This document shows, piece after piece, positions 49,817-59,710 of a stretch of DNA of 64,000 nucleotides (position 1 is its first letter; each line of letters opens with the position of its first letter). Origin of the DNA: Sclerotiophoma versabilis. Its lineage: Eukaryota; Ascomycota; Dothideomycetes; Pleosporales; Didymellaceae. The position numbers were made by a program, and so were the translations under genes. Under the pieces are notes generated by a model, which saw only the letters and a program-made list of their open reading frames with translations, made no database searches and was not told the origin of the DNA. The stretch spans positions 1-64,000 of the forward strand of contig JAAROD010000011.1 in the NCBI GenBank assembly GCA_012274445.1, given 5' to 3'.

Positions 49817-50879
49817 GGAATTTTGTGGGAATGGGACTTTAGTGGTGGTGTGATGGTGTGCGTTGAGCGAATGGGATTGGTGGAGGGTAGCTGGTGGTTG
49901 CGCGTCTCCAGAACACTCCCTACAGTACGTGGATAATGTGGCTACTTATACGTCTGAGTTCACTATGATCCACGCAAATCCAAGTATATTGCAATTTGTT
50001 GTATGTCATCTTCAGCAGGCGGGCGAAATGGTGCGGACATGATGCTGATTGATATCATAAGGCTGCCGCCGGGAATGGAAGACGCTTCTCTCCGGACCCT
50101 GGATTGATGTTTGGTCTGGTGTTCAAGGTCCCAAATCACCTAATACAGTTAAGCGATACCTGTTCAGAGCGTCAAAGCGTCTAAAAGGTCGATAGCGTGA
50201 AGGATAAGCAGGGGTGGGAATCGGTCTCGGATTCGGGAGTCTGTACGTCAGCCTTACGGGAAGTGCCCACTTCCACCTCACCACTGGAAGTAGCCTGACT
50301 AATCATTGTACCTGCGTTGCTGTCCGACTGCAGTCGATTTGCTGGATGCAAGAGCTGCAGAACCTGCAGCAAAACAACGTGCCACCTCATGCAGCTGGAG
50401 ATAGTGAGAACAAGCACTTACAACCCAGCGCGTCAGAAGGTATCACTCCCAACGGGAAGAAACGCTCTTTGATCTCCAGTTCAATTACTATTTCTCCACT
50501 GTCTGCACCTCCTTTTCCTTCCCCAGGCATCTTCCACATACAACATACCCAATCTCATCCTATGCCTTCCTACATCCCCTCATAACTATATCCCACGCTC
50601 TGATAGTTTTCACTACACCGACTTTACCGGATCTCGCCCTTCAACACGGCACTGGAGCACGCTATTATCTCGAGATTCTCATTTTTTCCCTACTCTACTC
50701 CCACTCCCCATATTCCACGCACAGCCTAAGAACATGAGTACCCTAAGGGCACTCATACTTCGTCCTATCGCAATACACAACACCGCAGTGATGCGACTCG
50801 CACTCGCAAGTACCACTGCTACTCATTAGCGTCCACAGCATCCACAGCATTTATAGCATCCATTGGGGGTTAAGGGAGC
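49817..50879. other. Intergenic stretch, no recognised gene
   Basis: A plus-strand frame of 123 codons at 50214-50585 has low-complexity Ser/Pro composition and no family features. I do not annotate it. The part just above 49817 would have been the promoter of the NmrA-like pseudogene. Confidence 0.35.
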
Positions 50880-51059
50880 TTACAACCAGCCACTGCACTT
50901 GCACTCGGGGTGGGGGCAGGCGAGTTGGGGCACAGTAGGCTCTGCAGCGGTGTTGTTGGAGGTATAGTTGAGGGACTTGGTGAGCGCGGGGGGTGCGCGG
51001 GTCAGTGGGACGGCGTATGTCGTGGCGGTGAGGGCGGTGAGGGCTGTGGAGAGCTTCAT
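50880..51059 (-). CDS. Candidate small secreted peptide, 59 residues
   Basis: This short minus-strand frame begins MKLSTALTALTATTYAVPL, a typical fungal signal peptide with a Lys, a hydrophobic Ala/Leu/Thr core and an AVPL exit. The mature part is about 40 residues, Thr/Asn/Pro-rich, and ends LACPHPECKCSGWL with three Cys in a tight C-x4-C-x-C group. An NYTSNNT stretch gives possible N-glycosylation sites. No intron is needed. Small secreted Cys-bearing peptides are common in fungal subtelomeres, but the short length means the frame could be chance. It has no recognised family, and the role (effector, adhesin fragment or none) is unknown. Confidence 0.4.
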   Translation of the reverse strand: MKLSTALTALTATTYAVPLTRAPPALTKSLNYTSNNTAAEPTVPQLACPHPECKCSGWL

Positions 51060-51915
51060 TTGGAGGTGGTCAGGCGGATTGAGTGGTTCGGAGGTTGTGG
51101 TAGGTGTCTGCTTGGTGGTCGTCGATTTGGTGAGATGCTCGGAATGCTTAAGGCGTTATTGCTTAGGTGCCGAGCAAGTGCGCGTTCCATGTGGGACTGG
51201 AGGGTGAGGAGAAGAGGGAGGAGGCGAGAGTTAAAAGCACGTTTGAAGTACGCTAGGATCGAAGAGTACAGAGACGCCCTGCAGTGCCGGTGAGGGTGAA
51301 TGTGGAGACGGATCGGCGTGAATGGCTTTGATGAGTGATGCGAGGGAAGCTTGGGGTTTCGTAGAGTTAAGTCTAGTCTTGCCATGCTCGACCTCTGTTA
51401 CCAAGCACACTTCAGTGCAGTGTTGAACCCTGATCAGATGCTGTTTTCCCGACAAGGAAAGCACACTGGGCGTGTAAACAAACACCTAGTCAAACACCAG
51501 AACAATCAGAAGAACACGGAATAATGTATGATGAGAATGCGCACTGTCAGTGAGGTCATCTTTTGCTTACTACTGTTGTGAAAGTAGTCTATGAATCCAT
51601 ATATCGAAAGACTGGTCCTACCCTGCCGCTTATCAAGACCAACAATCACATAAAACACCGTCAAGCTGTGCTTGGCATCAATGTTCGCGCACTAGAAAGT
51701 CAAATGAAGTGAAGCATTTACAACAAAGCCTTTGCAAATACAAATACGGCGAAAGAATAGTCTATATTTCAACACATCTACTTTACTCACACAAGCATCG
51801 ACCATGCAAACGAAACGCCATTGCTATGCAGAACTCCCAAGGTAGCGGATATATCAATGTTCAAGTACAATGTGCGCTGTCACTCAAGTTTCTATCCGCC
51901 TCGTCCGCTTCGAGT
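51060..51915. other. Intergenic stretch, no recognised gene
   Basis: It lies between the candidate secreted peptide (its upstream side) and the 3' end of the vacuolar transporter gene. Frames here are antisense shadows or low complexity. I see no RNA gene or repeat. Confidence 0.35.
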
Positions 51916-53618
51916 TCAGTGCCCACTCGCACCGAAAACAATGTTGATGCCTAGACATGTCACCATGACTAGGAGACCGTATACGGCCAGCGCCAGCGCC
52001 GCATTTCGCAGCAGTCCGCGCCGCCAATCGCGGTTCTCGTTTCCCTCACGGCTCGCGCCGCCCTCTACACCGGCTGTGAATTCGCTCGCGTCGTCTTCGT
52101 CTTTGACGAGGCGCTGATGGTGCGGCGAATCTGGGTCCGAGATCTTGTAGTAAAACAGGCCGGGGAGGATGAAGGAGATGGTGGTGGAGCCGGTGCTGCC
52201 GACATAGGCAAGCACGAGAGACAGGCTGGATACGGTCATGGCGGTGATGAAGCTCAAGACAATGAGAAAGGTGGTCACGATGGCGAAGCGCATGTCGCTC
52301 ATCTCCTGTCTGGGTTTTGCGGCTTCGTTGCCGACGAGCGAGCGCCGGGTGGGACTGGAATCCTGCGAGGACGAGCGCCGGCGCGGGCGCCATTTTGCAC
52401 AGGCGTCGATGCTGGCGCGGCAGGGGTGGATTTGCAGTGGGTAGGAGAACATGACCAGGATGACAATGGCGAAGCGGCCGATGGTTGCTGCGGCGGCGGT
52501 GGGGTACATGGACACAATGTTGCCTTTGATGTTGTCGCCGTAGCTCAGATAGCCGGTGATGCCGGTGAGGATGTAGAGAGCGCAGGCGCCGCCGATGGAG
52601 GCGGAGATGACGGTGGTGGTGCGGAAGTGGCTGTTGTTTGCGATTTCGTTGAGGATGGAGAACATGTTCTGGTGGCAGGTGTACGCGAAGACGATGACGG
52701 GGAAGGCAGCGAGGGCGCTGACGGGGCCGGCCCACTCGAAGACTCGGACGGTGCCGCGCGAGGCGAGGGTGTCGCCCTTGATGTAGTGGGCTACGACGAG
52801 GATGACCAGGTAGGCGATGGAGAAGAGGGCGATGACGGAGGTGTACTTGAGCGAGTCGAGGCGGCGGAGGAAGGAGAGGGGGATGACGATGAGCCTGGGC
52901 CGGTCAGTATGCAGAAGAGAGGGCGAGAAGGGGGGGGGGGGGGTACATGAAGGCTGTGATCCAGAACTGGCGGTCGACCAGGAAGGCCATGTCTTTGGCA
53001 GCGGGCGCAAAGCCGACGACGACGCCGGGCATCAGGTCGCCGATGATGATCAGGTAGCTGACGGCGACGCCAAAGCACTTGATGGCGATGGCGGCGTCAA
53101 AGAGAATGGAGGCATTCGGGTAGGTGAGCTGCGACAGGGCGGCGAAGGAGACGTGGCCGCGGTCAATGTAGCGCGCGCATCGGGTCTGGAGGTACAGGCC
53201 GAAGGCTGAGGTGAAGCCCGCCCAGGCGATGACGAAGATGCCGAGGAAGATGCCCATCTTGGAGAGGGCCGAGGGCATGGCGAGGAGGCCGGCGCCGAGG
53301 ACTGTGCATGGTCAGCGGGGTGGAGCGTGGTGGAGCGTGGTGGAGCGTGTCGGGGTTGCGTGTGCGTACTGGTGTTGGCCAGGTTGATGACGCTGGAGAT
53401 CCAGGACGCCTGCCCCTGGTGGCCGACATTGTTCTTCCCCCGGCCTCGCCTGCGACCGTCAGTCAGTGTGCGAGGGCGGTGAGTTGGGTGCAGTCCTACC
53501 GTCTCCCGCGCAGCGACCCGGTGCTCGCGGACATGGAGTCGGGGCCGTGGTCGTGGCCGTGGCCGTGGTCGTGGTCGTGGCCGTGTGGGTCGGAAGCGAT
53601 GGCGGAGTAGTTGGCCAT
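51916..53618 (-). CDS. Vacuolar amino acid transporter, AVT5/AVT6-like
   Basis: Minus-strand exons are 53618-53500, 53449-53370, 53301-52947 and 52894-51916, which join in frame to 510 residues. The family signature is clear: SSVINLANT followed by the glycine-rich LGAGLLAMPSAL in the first span, then IAWAGFTSAFGLYLQ, IKCFGVAVSYLIIIGDLMPG and about eleven membrane spans in all. AAAP-family transporters of this group move neutral or basic amino acids across the vacuolar membrane. A variable loop in the C-terminal half carries RRRSSSQDSSPTRRS, a likely phosphorylation-prone segment. Residues 12-25 are the His-rich string HGHDHDHGHGHDHG, unusual for the family. The third intron starts GTA and runs straight into 14 C. 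The gene is divergent from dynactin p24 across 236 bp. Confidence 0.88.
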
Positions 53619-53854
53619 GCTCTCCGTCAGTACTGCGCCCGTTGTCGCGCAGTCATGTGGCAGGCAGCGGCGGCAGAGCGACGGCCAGACGCACGGTGCG
53701 AGGTGCAGATAAAGGAAGCCATGTCAAAGTCCCCGGCCTCGCTGACGTTGAGCCTCCGGGGCCGCCCGCGCCAAGTGGGTCTCGCGTCCCGGGCAGGCGT
53801 CCGCTCTCACATGCCCAACTGAGACAGCACACCCACGGCCCACGCACACACGCC
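53619..53854. promoter_or_regulatory. Divergent promoter, vacuolar transporter and dynactin p24
   Basis: These 236 bp lie between two start codons pointing away from each other, so both promoters must lie here or overlap. The region is GC-rich without a clear TATA box. Specific sites cannot be named. Confidence 0.5.
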
Positions 53855-54536
53855 ATGGACGAGTACGACGAGGCGGTGCTGTTCACGTACGCCCTGCTGG
53901 AGTCGCGGCTGCAGCGGCTGCACTATCTGCTGGGCGAGCCACAGACGCCGGCCGGGGAGAAGGCCCCGACGATAGCCGACCGCGTTCGCACGATCGAGCA
54001 GTCGCTGCAGCAGCTGGCGGGCAGGACGGCGCTGCTGGACAAGGTGAACGAGCTGTGTATGCGCCCGACACTTCGAGTGCACGTCATGTTGTGGATGCCG
54101 GCTGATTGCAGCAGTGACCAAGCACAAGGATGTATTGATCTCGAGGCCGTCTACCACACAAGACAGCACCAGTCCCCTCTCAACAGCTCAAAAGTCGCTC
54201 CTCGTGGTCGAGCGCGCAACATGCTTCGCAACGACGGCCTCGCAACTCAAAGCCCTCGACGACCAGCAGATGCCCAGCACCGACGGCTTCGTCAAGCTCG
54301 CCAAGCTGCGTCCGCGTATTGCAGAAGCAGAGCAGCGGCAGCTGCAGCAGGCACTGAAGATTGCCGAGCTGCGCAGACGAAGCGGGCTGCTGGTGCAGAG
54401 AGACAAGCAGGTGCATTGGGTGGCGGCAGGCAAGTGCTGGGCGGGCTATCAGGAGAGCCTTGTCAAGGGACACAGGGAGCTGCAGAGGGAGGAGGGGAGG
54501 AGGAGGGCTGATAGGGAGGCCGAGAGTGAGCGGTAA
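53855..54536 (+). CDS. Dynactin subunit p24 (DCTN3/RO-10 type)
   Basis: Two exons, 53855-54056 and 54115-54536, give 207 residues. The N-terminus MDEYDEAVLFTYALLESRLQRLHYLLGE and the downstream leucine-heptad stretches are those of the small coiled-coil p24 subunit in the dynactin shoulder, which links dynein to cargo and nuclear movement in hyphae. The C-terminal half is strongly charged (Glu/Arg/Gln) and predicted coiled coil. The intron acceptor is CAGCAG, so splicing three bases earlier (exon from 54112) would add one residue. The gene is only moderately conserved between fungi, and the assignment rests on the N-terminus, size and coiled-coil pattern. Confidence 0.7.
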
Positions 54537-55548
54537 GGCGGTGTTTGGAGGGAGAGCACGGTGAGGTACTCGAGGAGCGCAATCACATGATGGCCGGGAT
54601 GTAGAGTGCAGAGGTGCAGGCACACAACAGCACAACGACACGCGACAGCGGGCCATGACGTGCAAGCAACAAGACGACCATGTCCGGCACGCTCAGTCAC
54701 AGCTGTCGTTCCGCGGGCGTCTGAAGCAGACTGTTTCCCAGCACCAGCGGGCGATTGGTGCGAGCCGTAGCATTGACGCAGCCAAACGTGTCAGAAATGG
54801 AAAAAGGGCACAAGTGGGCAGGTCGAAATGAGGGTGTTATGACTTCAATCTCCAGGTTCGTATGCAATTTTCACGGCGGTTGTGAGGGTATCCGTGCCGG
54901 CGGCGTTTCAGCAGCGTTGCAGACGACGCGCAAGACGATGGGTGCTGGCCAAGACCCATGTAGCAGCACGTTTCAGGCGCGCACAAGCTGCAACACACGT
55001 GGTGTCTGCAGCAGTGACGAACTGTCCATGGCGGACGCGAAGTGCAGAGAGGTGAGATGGGCTGAGGGTCTGTGTGAGAGGTGGACGGTGAGTGGTTCGC
55101 AGACATGAGGTGCGCCCAGGGTTGATGCTGTGGGCAGGGGCTCTGCAGGGCAGGTCTGACGGGCGACAAGTGCCAACTTCTGCTGCTGGCCGAGGGGATT
55201 AGGGTGAAGCCGTGTGTCGGGCAGAAGACTCGAGGGCAACAAGACTGCCAGAGCGCAGCTGGCTGGCGATGGTTGACGGTCGTGCAGGCGCATCGCCAGC
55301 CCGGGTTGAACACGACCTTTCTAGACCGTTGGACAGGCCGGCCCTAATCTCCAAGTGCGCGCTGAGTGGGCCGGTCCCCAGCCCTACAGGCTGCGCGGGC
55401 AAAGGAGGCCAGTCGCGCGCCGCCGCTGGGCCGGGCCTGAAACGACAGCACCGCCGCTCGTCTGCTCCTCGCGCAGCGCAACACTCGACACCCACGCAGC
55501 CTTTGCCCACCACCGATTCTGCAGCCGCCGCCACTGCACGTCCGGAGT

Positions 55549-55591
<43 letters not shown>

Positions 55592-55901
55592 GTGCCTTGA
55601 CCTGCAGCGTCCCGTGACAGCCACCGCGCCGCGTTGCGCCGCCCACCGTTCGTGCCCCGTACATAGCACCGGCCCTCCCCTCGCGCGGGCCTGAACCGTT
55701 GCTGGACATCGACCCAGCCTGGACTGACGCTCGACACGCTCCCTTCTGCCTGCACCACCCACGCCCGCACCCACGCTCACTCGCTCTGCCCACCGCCGCC
55801 GCGCCTCGCACCCCTTGCTCGCGCCCCGTCCGCTCTCTGCTCGCGCCCGCCTGCTCCGCTACATGCCCGCCTACGGCTCCACCGGCTCGCCCTCTCTGAA
55901 A
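54537..55901. other. Intergenic region and probable SHO1 5' leader with a CAG tract
   Basis: This 1.36-kb GC-rich stretch has many overlapping frames on both strands, none with recognisable protein sequence. The pyrimidine-rich part from about 55600 to 55860 (CT/CCC-rich) is typical of a fungal promoter and 5' leader. A (CAG)13 tract lies at 55551-55590. Confidence 0.45.
55551..55590 (+). repeat. (CAG)13 microsatellite upstream of SHO1
   Basis: Thirteen perfect CAG units plus one C lie about 310 bp upstream of the chosen SHO1 start. They are not inside a credible coding frame, though three frames are open through the tract. Confidence 0.95.
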
Positions 55902-56955
55902 ATGGAATCAGGCTATGGCAACGGCTACAGCAGCCAGCGCTCCTCCTCCTTCAGCCCCGGCCGCATCATCGGCGACCCCTTTGCGCTGGCCACCATCTCC
56001 ATCGGCATTGTGAGTGCGCGCCTGTGCCGCCCGTGCGCCCCAGTACTGACCTGCGCCAGCTCGCCTGGATCATCGCCTTTGTCGCCAGCATCATATCCGC
56101 CATCCACGGCGGCTTCCCCAACTTCGCCTGGTGGACGCTGGTCTTCATGTTCTTCTGCATCCTCGGCGTCACCGTCACCGTCGCCTCGGATGCTGAGCGC
56201 ACCTACCACGTCGCCGTATGTCCCCTTGCCGGACACCGCTACCCGCATCCGCCTGCTGACACGCACAGATTGTGGGCTTCCTGGCCGCCGGCCTCGTCTT
56301 CACCACCTCCTCGGTCAACTCGCTGGTCTACTCGCCCGTCGCTCCCTTCGAGGCCGCCGCCGCCGGCTACATCCTGCTCTCCATGATTGCCGTACGCGCT
56401 CTCTCCCCCCGCCTCTTCACTCCGCCACGCTGACACGTGCAGATTGTCTGGATCTTCTACTACGGCTCCCAGCCCGCCGCCCGCCACCGCACCTTTGTCG
56501 ACTCGTACGCCCTGCACAAGGAGCACCCCGGCTCGCGCTCCTCCCGCCCCATCTCCAACGGCTACCTGAACCGCCCGCAGACGCACATCTCCAACAGCCA
56601 GCAGCCGCAGATGTACACCTCTGCCCAGCTCAACGGCTTCGAGACCTCGTCCCCCGTCTCCGGCTACCCCGGCGGTCCCGCAGGCGCCCAGGCCCGCAAC
56701 AGCTCCGCCCCGGCCTTTGGCGGCATGAATGCCCAGACACCCATGCAGGACGAGCCCGCTGAGCAGAGCATCGAGTACCCCTACCGCGCAAAGGCCATCT
56801 ACAGCTACGAGGCGAACCCAGACGACGCCAACGAGATCAGCTTCCAGAAGCACGACATCCTCGAGGTCTCGGACGTCAGCGGGCGGTGGTGGCAGGCCAA
56901 GAAGCCCAACGGCGAGACGGGCATCGCGCCGAGCAACTACCTCATTTTGCTGTAG
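55902..56955 (+). CDS. SHO1: High-osmolarity membrane sensor SHO1
   Basis: Four exons, 55902-56009, 56060-56215, 56269-56391 and 56443-56955, give 299 residues. The start MESGYGNG was chosen because family members begin shortly before the IIGDPFALATISI block. An in-frame Met at 55863 would add 13 residues. Four membrane spans (about residues 25-135) are followed by a cytoplasmic linker rich in Ser, Gln and Pro. A C-terminal SH3 domain (about 240-299) reads YRAKAIYSYEANPDDANE to GIAPSNYLILL. SHO1 sits in the plasma membrane and recruits the Pbs2 MAP kinase kinase through SH3 in the HOG osmostress pathway. It also acts in polarised growth and, in pathogens, surface sensing. Each intron ends at a conserved span boundary. 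The gene appears intact. Confidence 0.93.
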
Positions 56956-57207
56956 CCTGGCCCGGAGACTGGTTTCTTCGCCCGCCCGCCTGCTACTAAC
57001 GACCTCACCACGACTTTTCTAGCTGTACGATACATTCCGTCCATGGCCGTTTTTGCGCCGCCTGCCACCCAGTCGCGCTCTGCTCTCGAGCTTACTTGGA
57101 CGTCACTTGGACGTCACTTGGAGGTTTACTTGGAGGTTTGCGAATGGTTTTGCTCAGCACTCGACCGATGATGGCATTGGACGACGTCTTCGACCGCCCG
57201 CCTGTTG

Positions 57208-57260
<53 letters not shown>

Positions 57261-57987
57261 CAGGGATTCAATTCTGACCTGCACGATACCCGGTCCGACA
57301 TGTGTCTGATTACTTTGTTTATCACATAATTTCAATCTTTTCAACTTGATTTGTTGTTCTTGAAACTTTTGGCCTTTTCCTCTATCTTTTGTCTTCTTCC
57401 TTTTTCTTCCTTTTTCCTTTCCCTTGTTACCTTTTACTTCTTACCTTTTTTTACCTTTTTCCTTCTTACCCGTCTTTTAGAGCTTTCTTCCACCATTCCC
57501 CGTCCCTTCTGCCGATTCACCACTCTCATCTTCTCTACAAGCGCTTCTAGTGTCTCTCTTCATGCCGCCCGTACACATATCATGGTCGTACACATATCAT
57601 GGTCGTACACATATCATGCTCCTTGGTTGTTTGTCCTGCTGTAGAAGCATTCTGCCGTGCTGCTCATTTTAGTGTTTTCTTCTAGACGGGGCAGTGAGGA
57701 TGGGATGGAAATGAGCAGACGTGTAGATTTACAAGTAGTAGTCACAACGAAATGGAGACTTACAGTACTCACAACGAAATGGAGGCTTTTACAGTGCTCA
57801 ATTATACAAGTTGAGTCTTTATCGATTCTGCTGATCGGAGTCGGCTTTGATTATCTCGGCGGAGAGCCTCGGATTCGAGACGGTGGCTTGCACAATGGAC
57901 GGTGACAGAGAAGATGGGGTGAAGTCAATATTAACTTTTATTGAACATCACCACTCACAGCTTATAACTTAGCATCGATATAACCAC
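56956..57987. repeat. Intergenic region with (GA)23 and short tandem repeats
   Basis: This covers the SHO1 3' side and the 3' side of the epimerase gene. Perfect (GA)23 lies at 57211-57256. GTACACATATCATGGTC is repeated three times at 57571-57618 (period 17). A 27-bp direct repeat begins TCACAACGAAATGGAG at 57742 and 57769. A T/C-rich stretch (57350-57500) looks like polypyrimidine spacer. No gene was recognised. Confidence 0.75.
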
Positions 57988-58808
57988 TCACAGCTTCTCG
58001 CTCCCAACTGGCACCTCAACAACCTGATCTAGCCCCTCATACTTCGCAATGTCGAGCCCATACTTCTCCGCCATTGCGGCACTCAAAAACCGCCCTCCCA
58101 AGAAATGCCGACCTTTAAACCACTTGACCAGTGGCTTAGGCGCCGTCAAACTAATAAGCGCTGGCGGCATAAAGCCCTTCCCAGGCCCGTCTTCTCTCGG
58201 TCCATCCTCAATGTCCCATGATGACGGGGCGTCGACAGCAAGTACAGGGATCTTCGTGGATGCTAGAGCCTCGATGACTTTTGGAAAAGGTTCACGCACT
58301 TCACCTGAGAAGGAGAAGCCGAAGATAGCGTCAACAATGTGGTCGGTGTGCTGCAACGCCCCGGTGAAGTCTTCTGTGAAAGGTACCTTTAAGTCTTCGA
58401 GTTGCTTCTTGAGACGCTGTGACTGTCAATGGTGACGGTCCGTCCGAAGTGATGACGTTGATGCTTGCCTGATACAGCTCATTCTTGCTCTGCTTGGGGT
58501 AGTAGATGGTCGGTTGGTAGCCGTAGTGGAACAGGTGACGTGCTGCCACGAGGCCATCGCCGCCGTTGTTGCCGGGCCCGCATGCAACTAGGATTCTCTT
58601 GCCTTTGCTGAGCGGCTGCAACTTGAAGAGTGCTTGTGAAACGCTGAGACCGGCGAGCTCCATCAGCTGATCTATAGAGAAGGCGCCAGTAGACATGAGC
58701 TCTTGGTCGAGCGCTGCGGCGCTTTTGGCGGAGAGAGTCTGAGAGATGTGAGTGATGCAGCCCAACTTGATATCAACTTGTTATATACAAACGTACTCGC
58801 AGTGCCAT
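57988..58808 (-). CDS. NAD(P)H-hydrate epimerase
   Basis: Minus-strand exons are 58808-58797, 58738-58469 and 58416-57988, 236 residues in all. The first exon is only 12 nt and encodes MALR; without it the protein would lack the usual MALxTLSAK start. The second intron begins GCAAGC, a GC-AG intron, and removing it joins ELYQ to RLKKQLEDLKVPF without a break. Family blocks seen are ELAG at 31-34, GPGNNGGDG at 58-66 and DAIFGFSFSGEVREPF in the C-terminal half, with the catalytic-region Asp in VDAPSSWD. The enzyme interconverts R and S forms of hydrated NAD(P)H so that the dehydratase can repair them, usually in cytosol or mitochondria. It is divergent from bS16m across 342 bp. Confidence 0.9.
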
Positions 58809-59150
58809 CTTTAGAATTTGGCGTTTGGTTGATGAGAAGCGCGAGGCTAGGTAGCTGTTCACGTTATATGAGCAAGAGGTACGATTACATCACAGCTCAG
58901 GACGGTCAAGATGGCGAGGCCACAGTCAAGACGCAGCGTATTTCACAACCCATAGACTATTAGCAGGGTTTACAAAGCACTCTTCATAACTATGACAAGC
59001 TGCTACAAAGACGTTATCACAGACCTACAATGCTGGGTGATTAAGTGTAGTGTCACGTGACTGGCAAAATGTCCAGGCGGTCAGAATAATGTCGAACTCT
59101 CATCTCAGCGTCCACAACACTACACCGCTGCATCCCACTCACACCTCGCA
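58809..59150. promoter_or_regulatory. Divergent promoter, NAD(P)HX epimerase and bS16m
   Basis: These 342 bp lie between two divergent start codons. TGTCACGTGACT near 59050 contains the palindrome GTCACGTGAC, an E-box/bHLH-type CACGTG site. No TATA box is evident. Confidence 0.5.
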
Positions 59151-59710
59151 ATGGTCCTACGCATCCGCCTCTCGCGCTTCGGCAAGAAGCACGCGCCCTT
59201 TTACAACATCGTGCTCACGCACGCCCGCACAGCGCGCAACTCGCGACCCCTCGAAGTCCTTGGCACATACAACCCCATCCCGCAACCGCCGCGGCCAGGC
59301 GACACACATGGACGACCTTGGAAGGACATCAAGCTGGACGTGAGCAGGGCGAGGTACTGGGTCGGTGTTGGAGCGCAGCCAAGTGATACCGCGTGGAGGT
59401 TATTGAGCATGGTATGTTGGATTTTGTTCTGGGACTCGAGGGACGCGATACGGACTTGACGACACAAAAGTCATGAGTGAAAGGATCAGGAAGAGAGCGG
59501 AGTTTGTAGAAAGAGGGATAAGCGGTAATGGCTTGAGTGCAGCGCTGATGATTTGAGCAGGTTGGCATCCTCGAACCGCAGTATCGCATCTCCAAGATCC
59601 AGGGACAGGTCATCAAGGCTGATTCGGCGGCCAAGTCGTTAATACCGGAGACACCTGTCACGCCCCCTGCAGAGGCTGAGGTCACCCAGGAGCAGAAGGT
59701 CGAGGCGTGA
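59151..59710 (+). CDS. MRPS16: Mitochondrial small-subunit ribosomal protein bS16m
   Basis: Two exons, 59151-59411 and 59561-59710, give 136 residues. The start MVLRIRLSRFGKKHAPFYNIVL matches the bacterial S16 N-terminus (V-x-IRL-x-R-x-G-x-K-x-P-x-Y). It is followed by the conserved LGTYNP block and DVSRARYWVGVGAQPSDTAWRLL. The first exon ends after LLSM, and the second adds a variable Glu/Ala/Pro tail typical of fungal homologues. The intron is 149 bp, the longest in the window, with GTATGT donor and GCAG acceptor. The protein is part of the mitoribosome small subunit. Confidence 0.93.

Noticed and set aside
50214..50585. 123-codon plus-strand frame
   Set aside because: Low-complexity Ser/Pro/His composition, no motif, no splice partner.
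52117..52950. 277-codon plus-strand frame opposite the vacuolar transporter
   Set aside because: Asp/Gly/Glu-rich antisense shadow of a GC-rich coding exon with clear homology on the minus strand.
55199..55811. Long minus-strand frames around the CAG tract
   Set aside because: Poly-Cys, poly-Leu or poly-Ala runs simply reflect the triplet repeat read in different frames. No conserved domain.
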